From assembly GCF_039523795.1 (NCBI RefSeq), contig NZ_BAAAFZ010000023.1, positions 5,255 to 69,254 of the forward strand: a stretch of 64,000 nt of DNA, in the 5' to 3' direction. The DNA comes from Craurococcus roseus. GTDB taxonomy: Bacteria > Pseudomonadota > Alphaproteobacteria > Acetobacterales > Acetobacteraceae. Under the pieces are notes generated by a model that saw only the letters and a list, made by a program, of their open reading frames with translations, searched no databases and was not told the DNA's origin. Below, piece after piece: positions 53,653 to 63,758 of the stretch (positions within the stretch are counted from its first letter, which is position 1; every line of letters starts with the position of its first letter). A program made the position numbers and the translations under genes.

Positions 53653-54717
53653 TCAGCAGCGGGAGACGCGCCCCTCGGCGAAGTCCAGCAGGCAGGCGCC
53701 GTAGCGCTGGGTGAAGCGGGCATCCGCCCCGGCGCCGTGGCCTTCGAGCCCTTGCGGCCGGTCGAGGAACAGCAGGGCGCCCACCTGCCGCGGCGCGGCC
53801 AAGCTGCGGAAGATCTGGGCGCGGCCGTCCGGGTCCGGGTCGAATTCGTCGCCGACGAAGTTGGCGACCGCCACCCGCGCCTGCGGGCTGCGCGCCGCCT
53901 TCACCACCTGGCGCAGGTCGTCGAGCGCCCAGGCCCAGGCCGCGCTGCCCGTGGCGCCGTGCGCCGCCGGGGCCACCGCCATCACCGCGTCCGCCAGCCC
54001 GGGCTTGTCCAGGGCCTGCAAGGCGTTCCAGGCGCCGCGCGACTGGCCGCCGACCACGATCCGGGCGTAGCCCTTGGCGCGCAGTTCGGACAAAGCCGCG
54101 CGCATCCAGGCGGCGGCGGCGTCCGTCTCGTCGGTGGCCGGGGCGCGGTCGAAGCGGAGCACGTCGTAACCGGCGTTGTTGAAGATGCGGACGTGCGGCT
54201 GCGGCTGCCCGCCGCGGCTGTCCTGCCCGCCGGCGGCGCGGCCGTGCGCCCAGAGGTAGGCGCCGCGGGCTGAGGACGGGCCTTGCCACAGGAAACGGTT
54301 GTCCGCGGCCAGGGACCAGCCCGGCCCAGAGGCCAGCACGGCGTCGCGCACCGGGGCCGGCCCGCTCTCGCGCCCGGGCCAGACCACTTCGAGGTCTCGG
54401 GCGTAGATCCGGCAGCCCTGGCCGCCCCAGCCGGTGCAGATCTCGACGGCCCGCGCCGCGGTCGCTTCGGGTGTTTCCAGGGCGGCCGCCCAGCCCCAGG
54501 AGCCGTCCTGGCTCAAGGCGAAGGCGCGCGGCGTCGCCTGTTGCAGGAATCGGACATAATCCTTCCGACCCTCCACCGTCAGGTAGGGCGGCGCGTCGGC
54601 GTTGAGGACCGGGGCCTTGTCCGACGGCGGCGGCGGCTCGGCCCGCGCCATTCCCGGGGCGGCCGCGGCGAGCAGGCCGGCGCAGAGGGCAAAAAACAAT
54701 TTAATGTGAAATGCCAT
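53653..54717 (-). CDS. Secreted alpha/beta hydrolase-like protein
   Basis: 354 aa. Signal peptide from MAFHIKLFFALCAGLLAAAA to cleavage near ARA-E (about residue 26). A nucleophile elbow GGQSRGAW gives Ser226, and the C-terminal TQRYGACLLDF may hold the distal acid/His region, though the catalytic His is not clear. The middle has Cys-rich EICTGWGGQGC. The gene is AT-rich at its start and is divergent from argG. The start at 54717 is preceded by an inverted repeat that overlaps any Shine-Dalgarno. Substrate unknown. Confidence 0.75.
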   Translation of the reverse strand: MAFHIKLFFALCAGLLAAAAPGMARAEPPPPSDKAPVLNADAPPYLTVEGRKDYVRFLQQATPRAFALSQDGSWGWAAALETPEATAARAVEICTGWGGQGCRIYARDLEVVWPGRESGPAPVRDAVLASGPGWSLAADNRFLWQGPSSARGAYLWAHGRAAGGQDSRGGQPQPHVRIFNNAGYDVLRFDRAPATDETDAAAAWMRAALSELRAKGYARIVVGGQSRGAWNALQALDKPGLADAVMAVAPAAHGATGSAAWAWALDDLRQVVKAARSPQARVAVANFVGDEFDPDPDGRAQIFRSLAAPRQVGALLFLDRPQGLEGHGAGADARFTQRYGACLLDFAEGRVSRC

Positions 54718-54738
54718 CCTTGTGATGAAACCACAAGG
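54718..54738 (-). promoter_or_regulatory. Inverted repeat abutting the start codon of the secreted hydrolase gene
   Basis: Perfect 7-bp arms CCTTGTG / CACAAGG with a 7-base loop, ending at the base just before the ATG. As RNA it would form a hairpin at the initiation site; as DNA it could be an operator. No separate ribosome binding site is visible. Confidence 0.4.
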
Positions 54739-54872
54739 CGTATGCCGTTCGCAACGGTGGTCTTTACCGGCCGCGCGCTTGGGGCGATGAGGGGGCGGAG
54801 CGGCCACACCCGTCGCGGGGCGACCCGCCGGGCGCGCGCCCGCCCGCGTCTCGTTTCAAGGACAAGCCCATC

Positions 54873-56108
<1,236 letters not shown>

Positions 56109-56110
56109 CG

Positions 56111-56947
56111 ATGGACGGCGGACCGGTGGGGGAAGGAAGGACGGCGTCTCGCCCACCGCCGGCCCGGCACCGCCACGGCTCGTTGCGGGTGTGGCTGCGC
56201 TACCTGCACCGCGCCGACACGCCGCCGGCCAAGGGGTTCCGCTACGGGCTGCTGCTGCTGGACCTGGTCAGCATCGGCTGGATCGTCGCCGCCTCCTTCG
56301 TCCCCACGACCACCGTCGAATTGACGGTGGACGCCGCGCTCGGCTTGGTGCTGCTCGGCGAGTTCGGGCTCCGGCTCGCGGCCAGCCGGCGGCCCTGGCG
56401 GGAACTGGCCAAGCCGCTGAACCTGGCGGACCTGGTGGCCATCCTGTCGCTGCTGCTGGCGCCGCTGCTGCAAGGCGCCCTGGCATTTCTGCGCGTGCTG
56501 CGGACGCTCCGGCTGCTGCACTCCGTGCAACTCATCGCCACGCTGCGGAGCGACCTGCCCTTCTTCAAGCGCAACGAGGAGGCGACGCTGGCCGCGGCCC
56601 AGCTCGGCGTGTTCCTCTTCATCATGAGCGGGCTGGTCTTCGAGACGCAGCACCGCACCAACCCCGGCATCCGCAACTACGCCGACGCGCTCTACTTCAC
56701 CGTCACCAGCCTCACCACCACCGGCTACGGCGACGTCACCCTGCCCGGGACGACGGGCCGGCTGCTCTCCGTCGTCATCATGCTGGCGGGCGTCACGCTG
56801 TTCCTGCGGCTCGCCCAGGCGCTGTTCCGCCCGGAGAAGGTTACCTTCGAGTGCCCGAGCTGCGCGCTGATGCGCCACGACCCGGACGCGGTGCATTGCA
56901 AGGGGTGCGGCGCCATCCTCCGCATCCCGGACCAGGGCCGCGATTGA
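56111..56947 (+). CDS. Voltage-gated-type potassium channel with C-terminal zinc ribbon
   Basis: 278 aa. The voltage-sensor helix S4 has Arg128, Arg131 and Arg134 (FLRVLRTLRLL, every third position). The selectivity filter is TTGYGD at 203-208, followed by an S6 helix (LSVVIMLAGVTLFLRL). A cytosolic tail has Cys248, Cys251, Cys263 and Cys266 in a CPSC...CKGC rubredoxin-like zinc ribbon. It forms a tetrameric K+ channel in the inner membrane. The ATG is two bases after the argG stop. Confidence 0.9.
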   Translation: MDGGPVGEGRTASRPPPARHRHGSLRVWLRYLHRADTPPAKGFRYGLLLLDLVSIGWIVAASFVPTTTVELTVDAALGLVLLGEFGLRLAASRRPWRELAKPLNLADLVAILSLLLAPLLQGALAFLRVLRTLRLLHSVQLIATLRSDLPFFKRNEEATLAAAQLGVFLFIMSGLVFETQHRTNPGIRNYADALYFTVTSLTTTGYGDVTLPGTTGRLLSVVIMLAGVTLFLRLAQALFRPEKVTFECPSCALMRHDPDAVHCKGCGAILRIPDQGRD

Positions 56948-57011
56948 CGGCCGCGGCGCGGAACCCGCCGCGCGCCGCGGCGCTGCACCTTCCCTGACGC
57001 AGGAGGACGCC

Positions 57012-57221
57012 ATGACGAGCGACGAAGCCGGGGGCAAGCCCGTCGAGGGCGGCTGGACTCCCGAAGAGAAGGGGCAAGGGTCGCCCGGCGGCGCGGGCGG
57101 CGGCAGCCCCGGCGACGCCGGAGAGCCCAAATCCAAGGGCCGGCCCACCGACGACCGCGCCAAGATGGAGGAGGCCGCGGCGGAGACCCAGAAAGAGAGC
57201 GGCGAAGGCCAGCCCAGCTAG
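57012..57221 (+). CDS. Low-complexity hydrophilic protein, 69 aa
   Basis: Predicted disordered: rich in Gly, Glu, Lys, Pro, with no hydrophobic core except single residues; contains one Trp. It begins MTSDEAGGKPVEGG. It has an excellent ribosome binding site (GCAGGAGGACGCC before ATG). It resembles the 93-aa protein encoded at 21707-21988 in composition. It may be a stress-protective hydrophilin, but this is only compositional. Function unknown. Confidence 0.6.
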   Translation: MTSDEAGGKPVEGGWTPEEKGQGSPGGAGGGSPGDAGEPKSKGRPTDDRAKMEEAAAETQKESGEGQPS

Positions 57222-57329
57222 GGCGCTCAGGCCGACGGACGGCGCGCTCCGGGCCGCCAGGGCCTGGACAGCCCGCGTCTCGCGCGCCCAGCCTGCCCGG
57301 TCCGGACGAGCAGGACACCGACCACCCCG

Positions 57330-58304
57330 ATGCGCCGACGCCCCCTGGTCTTTTCCGCCGCCTTGGCCGTCGCCCCGGTGCCGGCGGCGCGCGCGCAGAC
57401 CCCGGCCGCTCCTGCCGCGGCGCCGCTTCCGTTCCACACGGCCGGCCCCGGCAGCGCCTTCCTGCCCTACGGCGAGGCGTTGGCGCGCTTTCTGGCGACC
57501 AAGGGCATCGCCGTCGAGGTACGCCGCTCCGCCGGCAGCCTGGAAAACCTCGCCCGGGTGGAAGACGACCCGGCCGCGATCGGCACCGCCTTCCTCGGCA
57601 GCGCGGCGGACGCGCTGAACGGCACGCCCGCCGCGGGCGGGCGCCGGCACCGCGCGATCCGCGCGCTGTTCCCGATGTACGAGACCGCCTTCATGGTCGC
57701 CGCGCCGCGCGCCCGAGGGATCGCGCGCTTCGCGGACCTGGAAGGCAAGCGCGTGGGCTGCGGCCCCGCCCGCGGCCCGGCCGAGACCTTCTTCCGCGCC
57801 GCGGCCGAGGTCGCCGGCCTCCGGGCGGAGATCGTCGGCGGCGACAGCGCGGTGCTGGTGGAGGCCGTGCTGCGCGGCGAGATCGACGCGCTGTGGCAGG
57901 GCGCCATCGTGCCGATCCCGGCGCTGGCGGCCGTGGCCGACCGGACGGAAGCGGCGGTGTTCGGGCCAGGCGAGGAGGTGTCGCGCGGCGTGGTTTCGCG
58001 CCTGCCATACTTGGCGCCAGCCACCGTCGCACCCGGCACATACCGCGGGCAGGACGCGCCGATCGCGTCCTTCGCGGCGTGGAACTTCGTGGTGGGCAAC
58101 GCGGCCATGCCGGAGGCGGCGGCCCACGCCCTCACCCGCGCCGCGCTGTCCGCCGCCGATCCGGCGCGCGAGATCGCGCCGGCCGCGGCCGGCACCCGCC
58201 CGGCCAATGCGGGCACCAATCGCGTGCTGCCCTTCCACCCGGGCGCGGCGCGGGCGTTGCGGGAGATGGGCGCGGCGGTGCCGGAGATCGCCTTGCCCGC
58301 TTGA
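57330..58304 (+). CDS. TAXI family TRAP transporter substrate-binding protein
   Basis: 324 aa periplasmic protein. Signal peptide (1-22) ends at ARAQ. TAXI features include FHTAGPGSAFLPYGEALARFLATKG and KRVGCGPARGPAETFFRAAAEVAGL, with an ALWQGA ligand region. It should deliver a carboxylate such as glutamate or a sugar acid to a TRAP permease, but no such permease genes are nearby. uxuA follows 21 bases after the stop, suggesting that the ligand is a uronate-pathway acid. Confidence 0.85.
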   Translation: MRRRPLVFSAALAVAPVPAARAQTPAAPAAAPLPFHTAGPGSAFLPYGEALARFLATKGIAVEVRRSAGSLENLARVEDDPAAIGTAFLGSAADALNGTPAAGGRRHRAIRALFPMYETAFMVAAPRARGIARFADLEGKRVGCGPARGPAETFFRAAAEVAGLRAEIVGGDSAVLVEAVLRGEIDALWQGAIVPIPALAAVADRTEAAVFGPGEEVSRGVVSRLPYLAPATVAPGTYRGQDAPIASFAAWNFVVGNAAMPEAAAHALTRAALSAADPAREIAPAAAGTRPANAGTNRVLPFHPGAARALREMGAAVPEIALPA

Positions 58305-58325
58305 ACGGAAGGGGAGGGGGACGCG

Positions 58326-59516
58326 ATGGAAGAAACCTGGCGCTGGTTCGGCCCCGACGACCCCGTGACGCTGGAGCACGTGCGCCAAGCCGGCGCGACC
58401 GGCGTGGTGACGGCGCTGCACCACCTCAACCAAGGCCGCGCCTGGCCCGAGGAGGAGGTGGCGAAGCGCAAGGTGGAGATCGAGGCGGCGGGCCTCGCTT
58501 GGTCGGTGGTGGAGAGCATCGCCGTGTCCGAGGACATCAAGACCCGCACCGGCGCCTTCCGCGAGCGGATCGAGGACTACAAGCGCTCCATCCGCGCCGT
58601 GGCCCGCGCCGGGGTGCGGACCGTCTGCTACAACTTCATGGCCGTCACCGACTGGACGCGCACGGACCTCGCCTGGCGGGTGCCGAGCGGCGGCTACGCG
58701 CTGCGCTTCGACTGGACGGACCTCGCCGCCTACGACCTGTTCGTGCTGCGCCGGCCCGGCGCCGAGGCCGACCACCCGCCCGAGCGCCGCGCCGCCGCCG
58801 AGGCGCGCTTCCGCGCCATGTCGGAGGGCGACGTCGCCGCGCTGGAGGGCGTGCTGATCGGCTGGCTGCCGGCGCGCGAGTTCACCTGGGATCGCGCCTC
58901 CTTCCAGCGGATGTTGGACGTCTACGAGGACACCGGCGCGGAAGGCGTGCGCGCCAACTTGGTCGAGTTCGTGCGCGAGGTGGCGCCCGTGGCGGCCGAG
59001 GAAGGCGCGCGTATCGGCATCCACCCGGACGACCCGGCCTTCCCCATATTCGGGCTGCCGCGCGCCATGTCCACAGCGGCGGACGCGCGCGCGCTGCTGG
59101 AGGCGGTGCCGGAGCCGGCGAACGGCCTCACCCTCTGCACCGGCTCCTTCGGCAGCAACGGCGCCAACGACCTCGTGGCGATGGCGGAGGAGTTCGCGCC
59201 GCGCGTCCACTTCGCGCACCTGCGCAACGTCACGATCGAGGCCGACGGCTCCTTCCATGAAGCGGACCACCTCGACGGGCGCGTGGACATGGTGGCCGTC
59301 GTGGCAGCGCTGATGCGCGAGGAGGAGCGGCGCGCGGCGGAAGGGCGCGAGGACGCCACGATCCCCATGCGCCCCGACCACGGCCACCTGCTGGTGGACG
59401 ACATCGGCAAGACGGTGAACCCCGGCTATTCCTGCATCGGCCGCCTGAAGGGCTTGGCGGAGCTGCGCGGCGTGATGCGGACGGTGCGGGCGTTCCGCGC
59501 GGGGCGGGTCGCGTAG
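58326..59516 (+). CDS. uxuA: Mannonate dehydratase
   Basis: 396 aa TIM-barrel enzyme turning D-mannonate to 2-keto-3-deoxygluconate in glucuronate breakdown. Family marks are MEETWRWFGPDDPVTLEHVRQAGATGVVTALHH at the N-terminus, IGIHPDDPAFPIFGLPR with the metal-binding His, and RPDHGHLLVDDI near the C-terminus. The ATG follows GAACGGAAGGGGAGGGGGACGCG. The stop is 2 bases from the convergent DUF4139 stop. It is placed with the TAXI protein. Confidence 0.95.
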   Translation: MEETWRWFGPDDPVTLEHVRQAGATGVVTALHHLNQGRAWPEEEVAKRKVEIEAAGLAWSVVESIAVSEDIKTRTGAFRERIEDYKRSIRAVARAGVRTVCYNFMAVTDWTRTDLAWRVPSGGYALRFDWTDLAAYDLFVLRRPGAEADHPPERRAAAEARFRAMSEGDVAALEGVLIGWLPAREFTWDRASFQRMLDVYEDTGAEGVRANLVEFVREVAPVAAEEGARIGIHPDDPAFPIFGLPRAMSTAADARALLEAVPEPANGLTLCTGSFGSNGANDLVAMAEEFAPRVHFAHLRNVTIEADGSFHEADHLDGRVDMVAVVAALMREEERRAAEGREDATIPMRPDHGHLLVDDIGKTVNPGYSCIGRLKGLAELRGVMRTVRAFRAGRVA

Positions 59517-59518
59517 GG

Positions 59519-61504
59519 TCAACCGCCCAGCGCCAGGACCTCCGCCACCTTCCGCCGCCACGCCTCCCACGCCGCGTCCGCCGCCGCGCCGGCGCGTTCG
59601 AATTCCAGGCTGGCCGCGTTCAATCGTCGGCGCGCTTCCTCGCGCTCGGCCCCCGTCCGGTCCTCGGCCGCTTGGCGCGCGCGGTCGAGCGCCGCCTGCG
59701 CCACCGCGGCCCGGCGGAGGGGTTCGCGCGCCGCGTCCAAGAGGCGCCGCGCCTCTTCCAGGCCGCGCACCACGTTCTCCAGCAGCGCGCGGCCGGGCGC
59801 GTCGGCGGGCAGCCGCTCCAGCACCGGGCGGAAACCCTCCACGGTGCCGGGGCCGCCGGGCAGGCGGCGCATCGCGTCCTCGCCGCCGAGGTTCCGCCAG
59901 TCGAGCAGCACCGGGTCGCCGAGGCCGGCGTCCCACAGCGGCATCTCCCTCCTGCCCTCGCGCTCCCAGGCGAAGCGCAGCGTGGCGGCGGCACCATCCA
60001 GCGCCGCTTCGTGCCGCAGGCCGAAATCGCCCTCCTCCGCCACCGGGAAGCGCGGCTCGGCGCCGGGTCGCCGCGGCAGGTCCACCACGACCCGGCCCCG
60101 CGCGCCGCGGGGGTCGATCGCCAGCGCCGTCTCCTCCCGCCGCACCGTCAGCACCACGACGGAGCCGGGCCGCCGCTCGATCCGCGCCGGGCGCTCGTCG
60201 GCGTGGGTCGCGGCCGAGAGCAGCACGCCGCGGTCGCGCGCGTGGCCGAGCAGGCGCGTCTCGCCCGGCGCCGCCATGCGGATCTCGGCGTCGCCCAGGT
60301 GCGCGCCGCTGACGGCGTCGTAGAGCGTGGCCAGCCCGTCCGGCAGCGGGTGGCCGGTGGCGTTGCGGAGCCGGACGGCGTTGAGCGGGTGCCGCGCCGA
60401 CACGTCCTGCACCCACCACAGCCGCTCGGACGGCACCGCGGCGTCGAGGAAGGGGATGTTCGCCGTTTCGCCGCTTCGCACCGATACCGGCGCGGGCACG
60501 GTGAAGGCCACGCGCATCCCGGCCGACGCGGCTTCTGCCGATTGAACCGGCGCGACGGGCAGAGCCTCGGCCTCGGGGGCGGCGCCCATACGCAGAGCTT
60601 GCGCCGGACCGGCCGCCATGGCCCTGGCCGCCGCGGGTGCCGGTGGGGCCGGACGGGCGCCGGTGTCGGGGCGCGCGTCCACCCGCTCCGCCGCGCGCAC
60701 CGGCAGCTCGGGCCGCTGCACCATCAACGGCGCGTAGAGCGATTGCCGGAACGCCGCGGGGTTGCCGGACACCAGCGAGAGCCGGATGCCGTTCCAGTCC
60801 GAACCGGATCGGTTCTCCACCACCGCCCAGCCTTGCAGCCGCGCTTCGCCGTCGCCCTCCGGCACCACCAAGCGCCACGAGGGCTTCCACAGCGGCGCGC
60901 CCGCGACGTAGGCGAAGCCCACCTCGCGCGGGGCGGCGGCGCCGCGCAGCCGCACCTCCACCACCCGCTCGTCCGCCGTGCGGGCCGCCGCGAGCGCTTC
61001 CGCGGCGCGGTCGAGGCGCGCGGCCATGGCCGCGTCCGCCAAGCGCACCTCGTCGCCCTCGCGCAGCACCAAAAGGCGCAGCCCCGCCTCCGTCAGCAGC
61101 GAAAGGCGCAAGGTGCCGCCCTCGCCGCCTTCGGCATCCGCGAGCCGGCCCGTCGCGCCTCCCGCCGACACGCGCTGGCCGCGCAGCGCCCGCAGCAGGG
61201 AAGCGCGGTCGGCGAAGTCCTCCGGGCGGAGCGGCAGGCCGCGGAAGGCTTCGCGCTCCAGGTCCCGCGCCGGGAGCCGGACCCCTTCCGCCACGCCGGC
61301 GGGGTCGCGCAGCAACAGGCTCTTCAGCACGTCGTCCACGCTCTCGACCGGCACGCGGAGGGCGATCGGCTCGTCCGGCGCCAGCGCGCCGGCGTGCTCC
61401 ACCAGCGCCAGACCGGCGTTGGAGAGCGTCACCGCGCGCACCGGGAGTTCCGTGGCCATGGCGGGCGCAGCGAAGCAGAGCGCGGAGGCGATGGCTAGGC
61501 GCAT
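59519..61504 (-). CDS. DUF4139 domain-containing secreted protein
   Basis: 661 aa. Signal peptide residues 1-18 (MRLAIASALCFAAPAMAT). The central part contains VGFAYVAGAPLWKPSWRLV, and the C-terminal region has VENRSGSDWNGIRLSLVSGNP, the DUF4139/MuiA-like pattern. A Pro/Ala-rich linker (about 290-340) joins the halves. The end is coiled-coil-like (RRAAVAQAALDRARQAAEDRTGAERE). Probably an envelope protein of unknown function. The start ATG 61504 is divergent from the Bug gene at 61613. Confidence 0.83.
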   Translation of the reverse strand: MRLAIASALCFAAPAMATELPVRAVTLSNAGLALVEHAGALAPDEPIALRVPVESVDDVLKSLLLRDPAGVAEGVRLPARDLEREAFRGLPLRPEDFADRASLLRALRGQRVSAGGATGRLADAEGGEGGTLRLSLLTEAGLRLLVLREGDEVRLADAAMAARLDRAAEALAAARTADERVVEVRLRGAAAPREVGFAYVAGAPLWKPSWRLVVPEGDGEARLQGWAVVENRSGSDWNGIRLSLVSGNPAAFRQSLYAPLMVQRPELPVRAAERVDARPDTGARPAPPAPAAARAMAAGPAQALRMGAAPEAEALPVAPVQSAEAASAGMRVAFTVPAPVSVRSGETANIPFLDAAVPSERLWWVQDVSARHPLNAVRLRNATGHPLPDGLATLYDAVSGAHLGDAEIRMAAPGETRLLGHARDRGVLLSAATHADERPARIERRPGSVVVLTVRREETALAIDPRGARGRVVVDLPRRPGAEPRFPVAEEGDFGLRHEAALDGAAATLRFAWEREGRREMPLWDAGLGDPVLLDWRNLGGEDAMRRLPGGPGTVEGFRPVLERLPADAPGRALLENVVRGLEEARRLLDAAREPLRRAAVAQAALDRARQAAEDRTGAEREEARRRLNAASLEFERAGAAADAAWEAWRRKVAEVLALGG

Positions 61505-61612
61505 GGCGGTTCCTGCTTGTCGATTCCGCAACAAGTACCACGCCGTCCGCTTGACCGCTGCACCGAAGCGCGGCTCCGCTGCCGGGAAGAGCAACACCGG
61601 GAGGACACGCCC

Positions 61613-62599
61613 ATGCGCCCGCCACGCCGCCGCCACGTCGCGCCGCTGCTCCTGGCGCTGCCCGCCGTCCTCCGCCGCGCGGCGCCCGCCCGCGCCCAGG
61701 GCGCTTGGCCGGACGGCCGCCCGGTCCGCATCGTCATCGCCTGGCCGCCGGGCGGCACCACGGATTTCGTCACCCGCCTCTACGCCCGCCACCTCGGCGA
61801 GATGCTGGGCGCCTCCGTCGTGGTCGAGAACCGGCCCGGTGGCGGCGGCTCGATCGCGTGGCGCGCGGTGGCCGGCGCACGGCCGGACGGGCTCACGCTG
61901 CTGCTCACCGAGAACTCGCTGGCGACGGCGGTGCCGCTGATGCCCGACCTCGGCCTCGACGTGCGCGCCGCCTTTTCGCCGCTGGCGCTGCTGGTGGACT
62001 ACCCCTCCGTGCTCGCCGTGCCGGCCGCCCTGCCCGCGCGCTCCTTGCCCGAGCTGCTGGACGCCGCGCGCAAGGAGCCGGGCGCGATGAACTACGGCTC
62101 CATGGGCAACGGCAGCGCGCCGCACCTCTACGTCGAGGTGCTGCAGGACCTGGCGAACATGCGCATGACGCACGTGCCCTACCGCGGCATGGGCCCGGCC
62201 TTCACCGACCTCGTCGCCGGCCGCCTGCAACTGGTGGCGGCGGCGCCGCCCACCGTGCTCGGCGCGGTGCGCGCGGGCACGGTGCGGGTGCTCGCCATCG
62301 GCACCAAGGGCGGCCGCATCCCGGCGCTGCCGGACGCGCCGACCCTGCGCGAACTCGGCATCGATTTCGCCTACAGCTACTGGTACGGGCTGTTCGGCCC
62401 CGCCGGCACCGACCCCGCGGCCGCCGCGCGGCTGCTCGAAGCGGTGCGCGCCATCAACGCCCTGCCGGAGGTGCGGGCGCGCTTCGCCGAGCAGGGCGGC
62501 GTTCCCGTGGGCGGCGACGGCGCGGCGCTCGGCCGGCTGCTGGCGGAGGAGGTGGACCGCTGGACGGCGGTGGTGCGCGAGAAGAACATCACGCCCTGA
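61613..62599 (+). CDS. Bug-family tripartite tricarboxylate transporter substrate-binding protein
   Basis: 328 aa with a signal peptide (about 1-29) ending ARAQ. Family features include RPVRIVIAWPPGGTTDFVTRLYARH, VVENRPGGGGSIAWRAVAG and MTHVPYRGMGPAFTDLVAG. The ATG follows GGGAGGACACGCCC. It is an orphan: no TctAB genes are nearby. Its last 11 bases overlap the end of the convergent MFS gene. Ligand unknown, probably a di- or tricarboxylate. Confidence 0.92.
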   Translation: MRPPRRRHVAPLLLALPAVLRRAAPARAQGAWPDGRPVRIVIAWPPGGTTDFVTRLYARHLGEMLGASVVVENRPGGGGSIAWRAVAGARPDGLTLLLTENSLATAVPLMPDLGLDVRAAFSPLALLVDYPSVLAVPAALPARSLPELLDAARKEPGAMNYGSMGNGSAPHLYVEVLQDLANMRMTHVPYRGMGPAFTDLVAGRLQLVAAAPPTVLGAVRAGTVRVLAIGTKGGRIPALPDAPTLRELGIDFAYSYWYGLFGPAGTDPAAAARLLEAVRAINALPEVRARFAEQGGVPVGGDGAALGRLLAEEVDRWTAVVREKNITP

Positions 62600-63758
62600 C
62601 ACTCGCCCCCGTCGCGGCGACCGATCGCAGCGAGAGCGCCGGCGCCAGCGCCGCCACGGAGAAGGCGAGCCCCGCGCCGAACACCGCCGCGTGGCTCTCG
62701 CCCGTCGCCGCGAACAGCGCCGCCAGCGCGAAGCCCACCGCCGCCTGCGCCACCGCGAAGGCCGCCGTGCAGCGCACCCACAGCACGGCCGGCCGCGCCG
62801 GCGCCGCTTCGCGCGTCACGGTCAGGGTGACGGCGGTGACGCCGACGGCGGCGAAGCCGGCCAGCAGCGCCGCCGGCGGCACCAGCGCCGCGGCCGGCGG
62901 CAGCGACAAGGCCAGGGCCGCCGCCTGCACGCCGAGCCAGACCCGCAGCGTCGGCAGGCCGCCGAAGCGGTCCACGACCCGCCCCGACAGCACGCCGCCC
63001 GCGACGCCGCCCAAACCGAAGAGCAGCCACGCCAGCGCGCCCCACTCCACGCCGAGGCCGCGCCCGCGCGCCGCCAAGTCGGCCAGGTACACCATGGGCG
63101 GCACCATCCCCGCCCCGTGCAGCCCGTAGCACAGCACCAGCAGCGGGGCCTTCGGCGTCGCGCCCGACGCCGCGTCGCCGGCCGGCGAAGGCGGGTCCGG
63201 CCAGCGCGGGCGCGCGAAGAGCCAAAGCAGCAGCACGGCCGCGCCGAGCCCGAGCCACGTCGCGGGCAGCCCCGCCGGCAGCAGCGCCGGCACCAGCAAC
63301 GCCCCCGCAGCGATGCCGGTGCCCACGCCCGAGATCACCACGCCGCCCGCGGTCCCGCGGCGCGCGGGCGGCACGCTCGCCTGCACCGCCGGGCCGGCGA
63401 GCGCCATCAAAAACCCGCCCGCCACGCCGGCGGCGAAGCGCCAGCCCATCAGCCACCAGAAGCCGCCGTTCCACGCGCAGGCCGCGAGCGAGAGCGCCAC
63501 CAACGCCATGCCGAGGTCGAGCGTGCCCGCCACCCCGGCCGCGCGCGCCACGCGCCCCGCGCCGAGCACGCCCGCGAGGTAGCCGGCCAGCGCGGCCGCC
63601 CCGAGCAGCCCCGCGCCGCCGCCGTCCACCCAGCCCGCCACCACCATGGCCGGGAACAGCGGCACGTAGGCGAAGCGGGCGAGGCCGTTGCCGGCGCAGG
63701 TCGCCGCCGCCCCGGCCAGCGCCGGGCGGAGTAAGCTCGCGGCTGCAGGAGAACCCAT
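62589..63758 (-). CDS. YbfB/YjiJ-like MFS transporter
   Basis: 389 aa with about 12 hydrophobic segments. The N-terminus contains NGLARFAYVPLFPAMVVAGW, a YbfB/YjiJ signature, and GLGVEWGALAWLLFGLGGVAGGVLSGRVVDRFGG marks the middle. The start at 63758 avoids an Arg/Ser-rich upstream extension. Substrate unknown. A LysR-type gene often accompanies this family but cannot be seen before the window ends. Confidence 0.87.
   Translation of the reverse strand: MGSPAAASLLRPALAGAAATCAGNGLARFAYVPLFPAMVVAGWVDGGGAGLLGAAALAGYLAGVLGAGRVARAAGVAGTLDLGMALVALSLAACAWNGGFWWLMGWRFAAGVAGGFLMALAGPAVQASVPPARRGTAGGVVISGVGTGIAAGALLVPALLPAGLPATWLGLGAAVLLLWLFARPRWPDPPSPAGDAASGATPKAPLLVLCYGLHGAGMVPPMVYLADLAARGRGLGVEWGALAWLLFGLGGVAGGVLSGRVVDRFGGLPTLRVWLGVQAAALALSLPPAAALVPPAALLAGFAAVGVTAVTLTVTREAAPARPAVLWVRCTAAFAVAQAAVGFALAALFAATGESHAAVFGAGLAFSVAALAPALSLRSVAATGASVRA

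Noticed and set aside
56841..61625. Very long open frame on the minus strand, opposite the TAXI and uxuA genes
   Set aside because: It is antisense to two well-supported genes; such frames are common at very high GC because stop codons are rare. Translation is low-complexity Arg/Ala/Gly with no family features outside the real DUF4139 gene.
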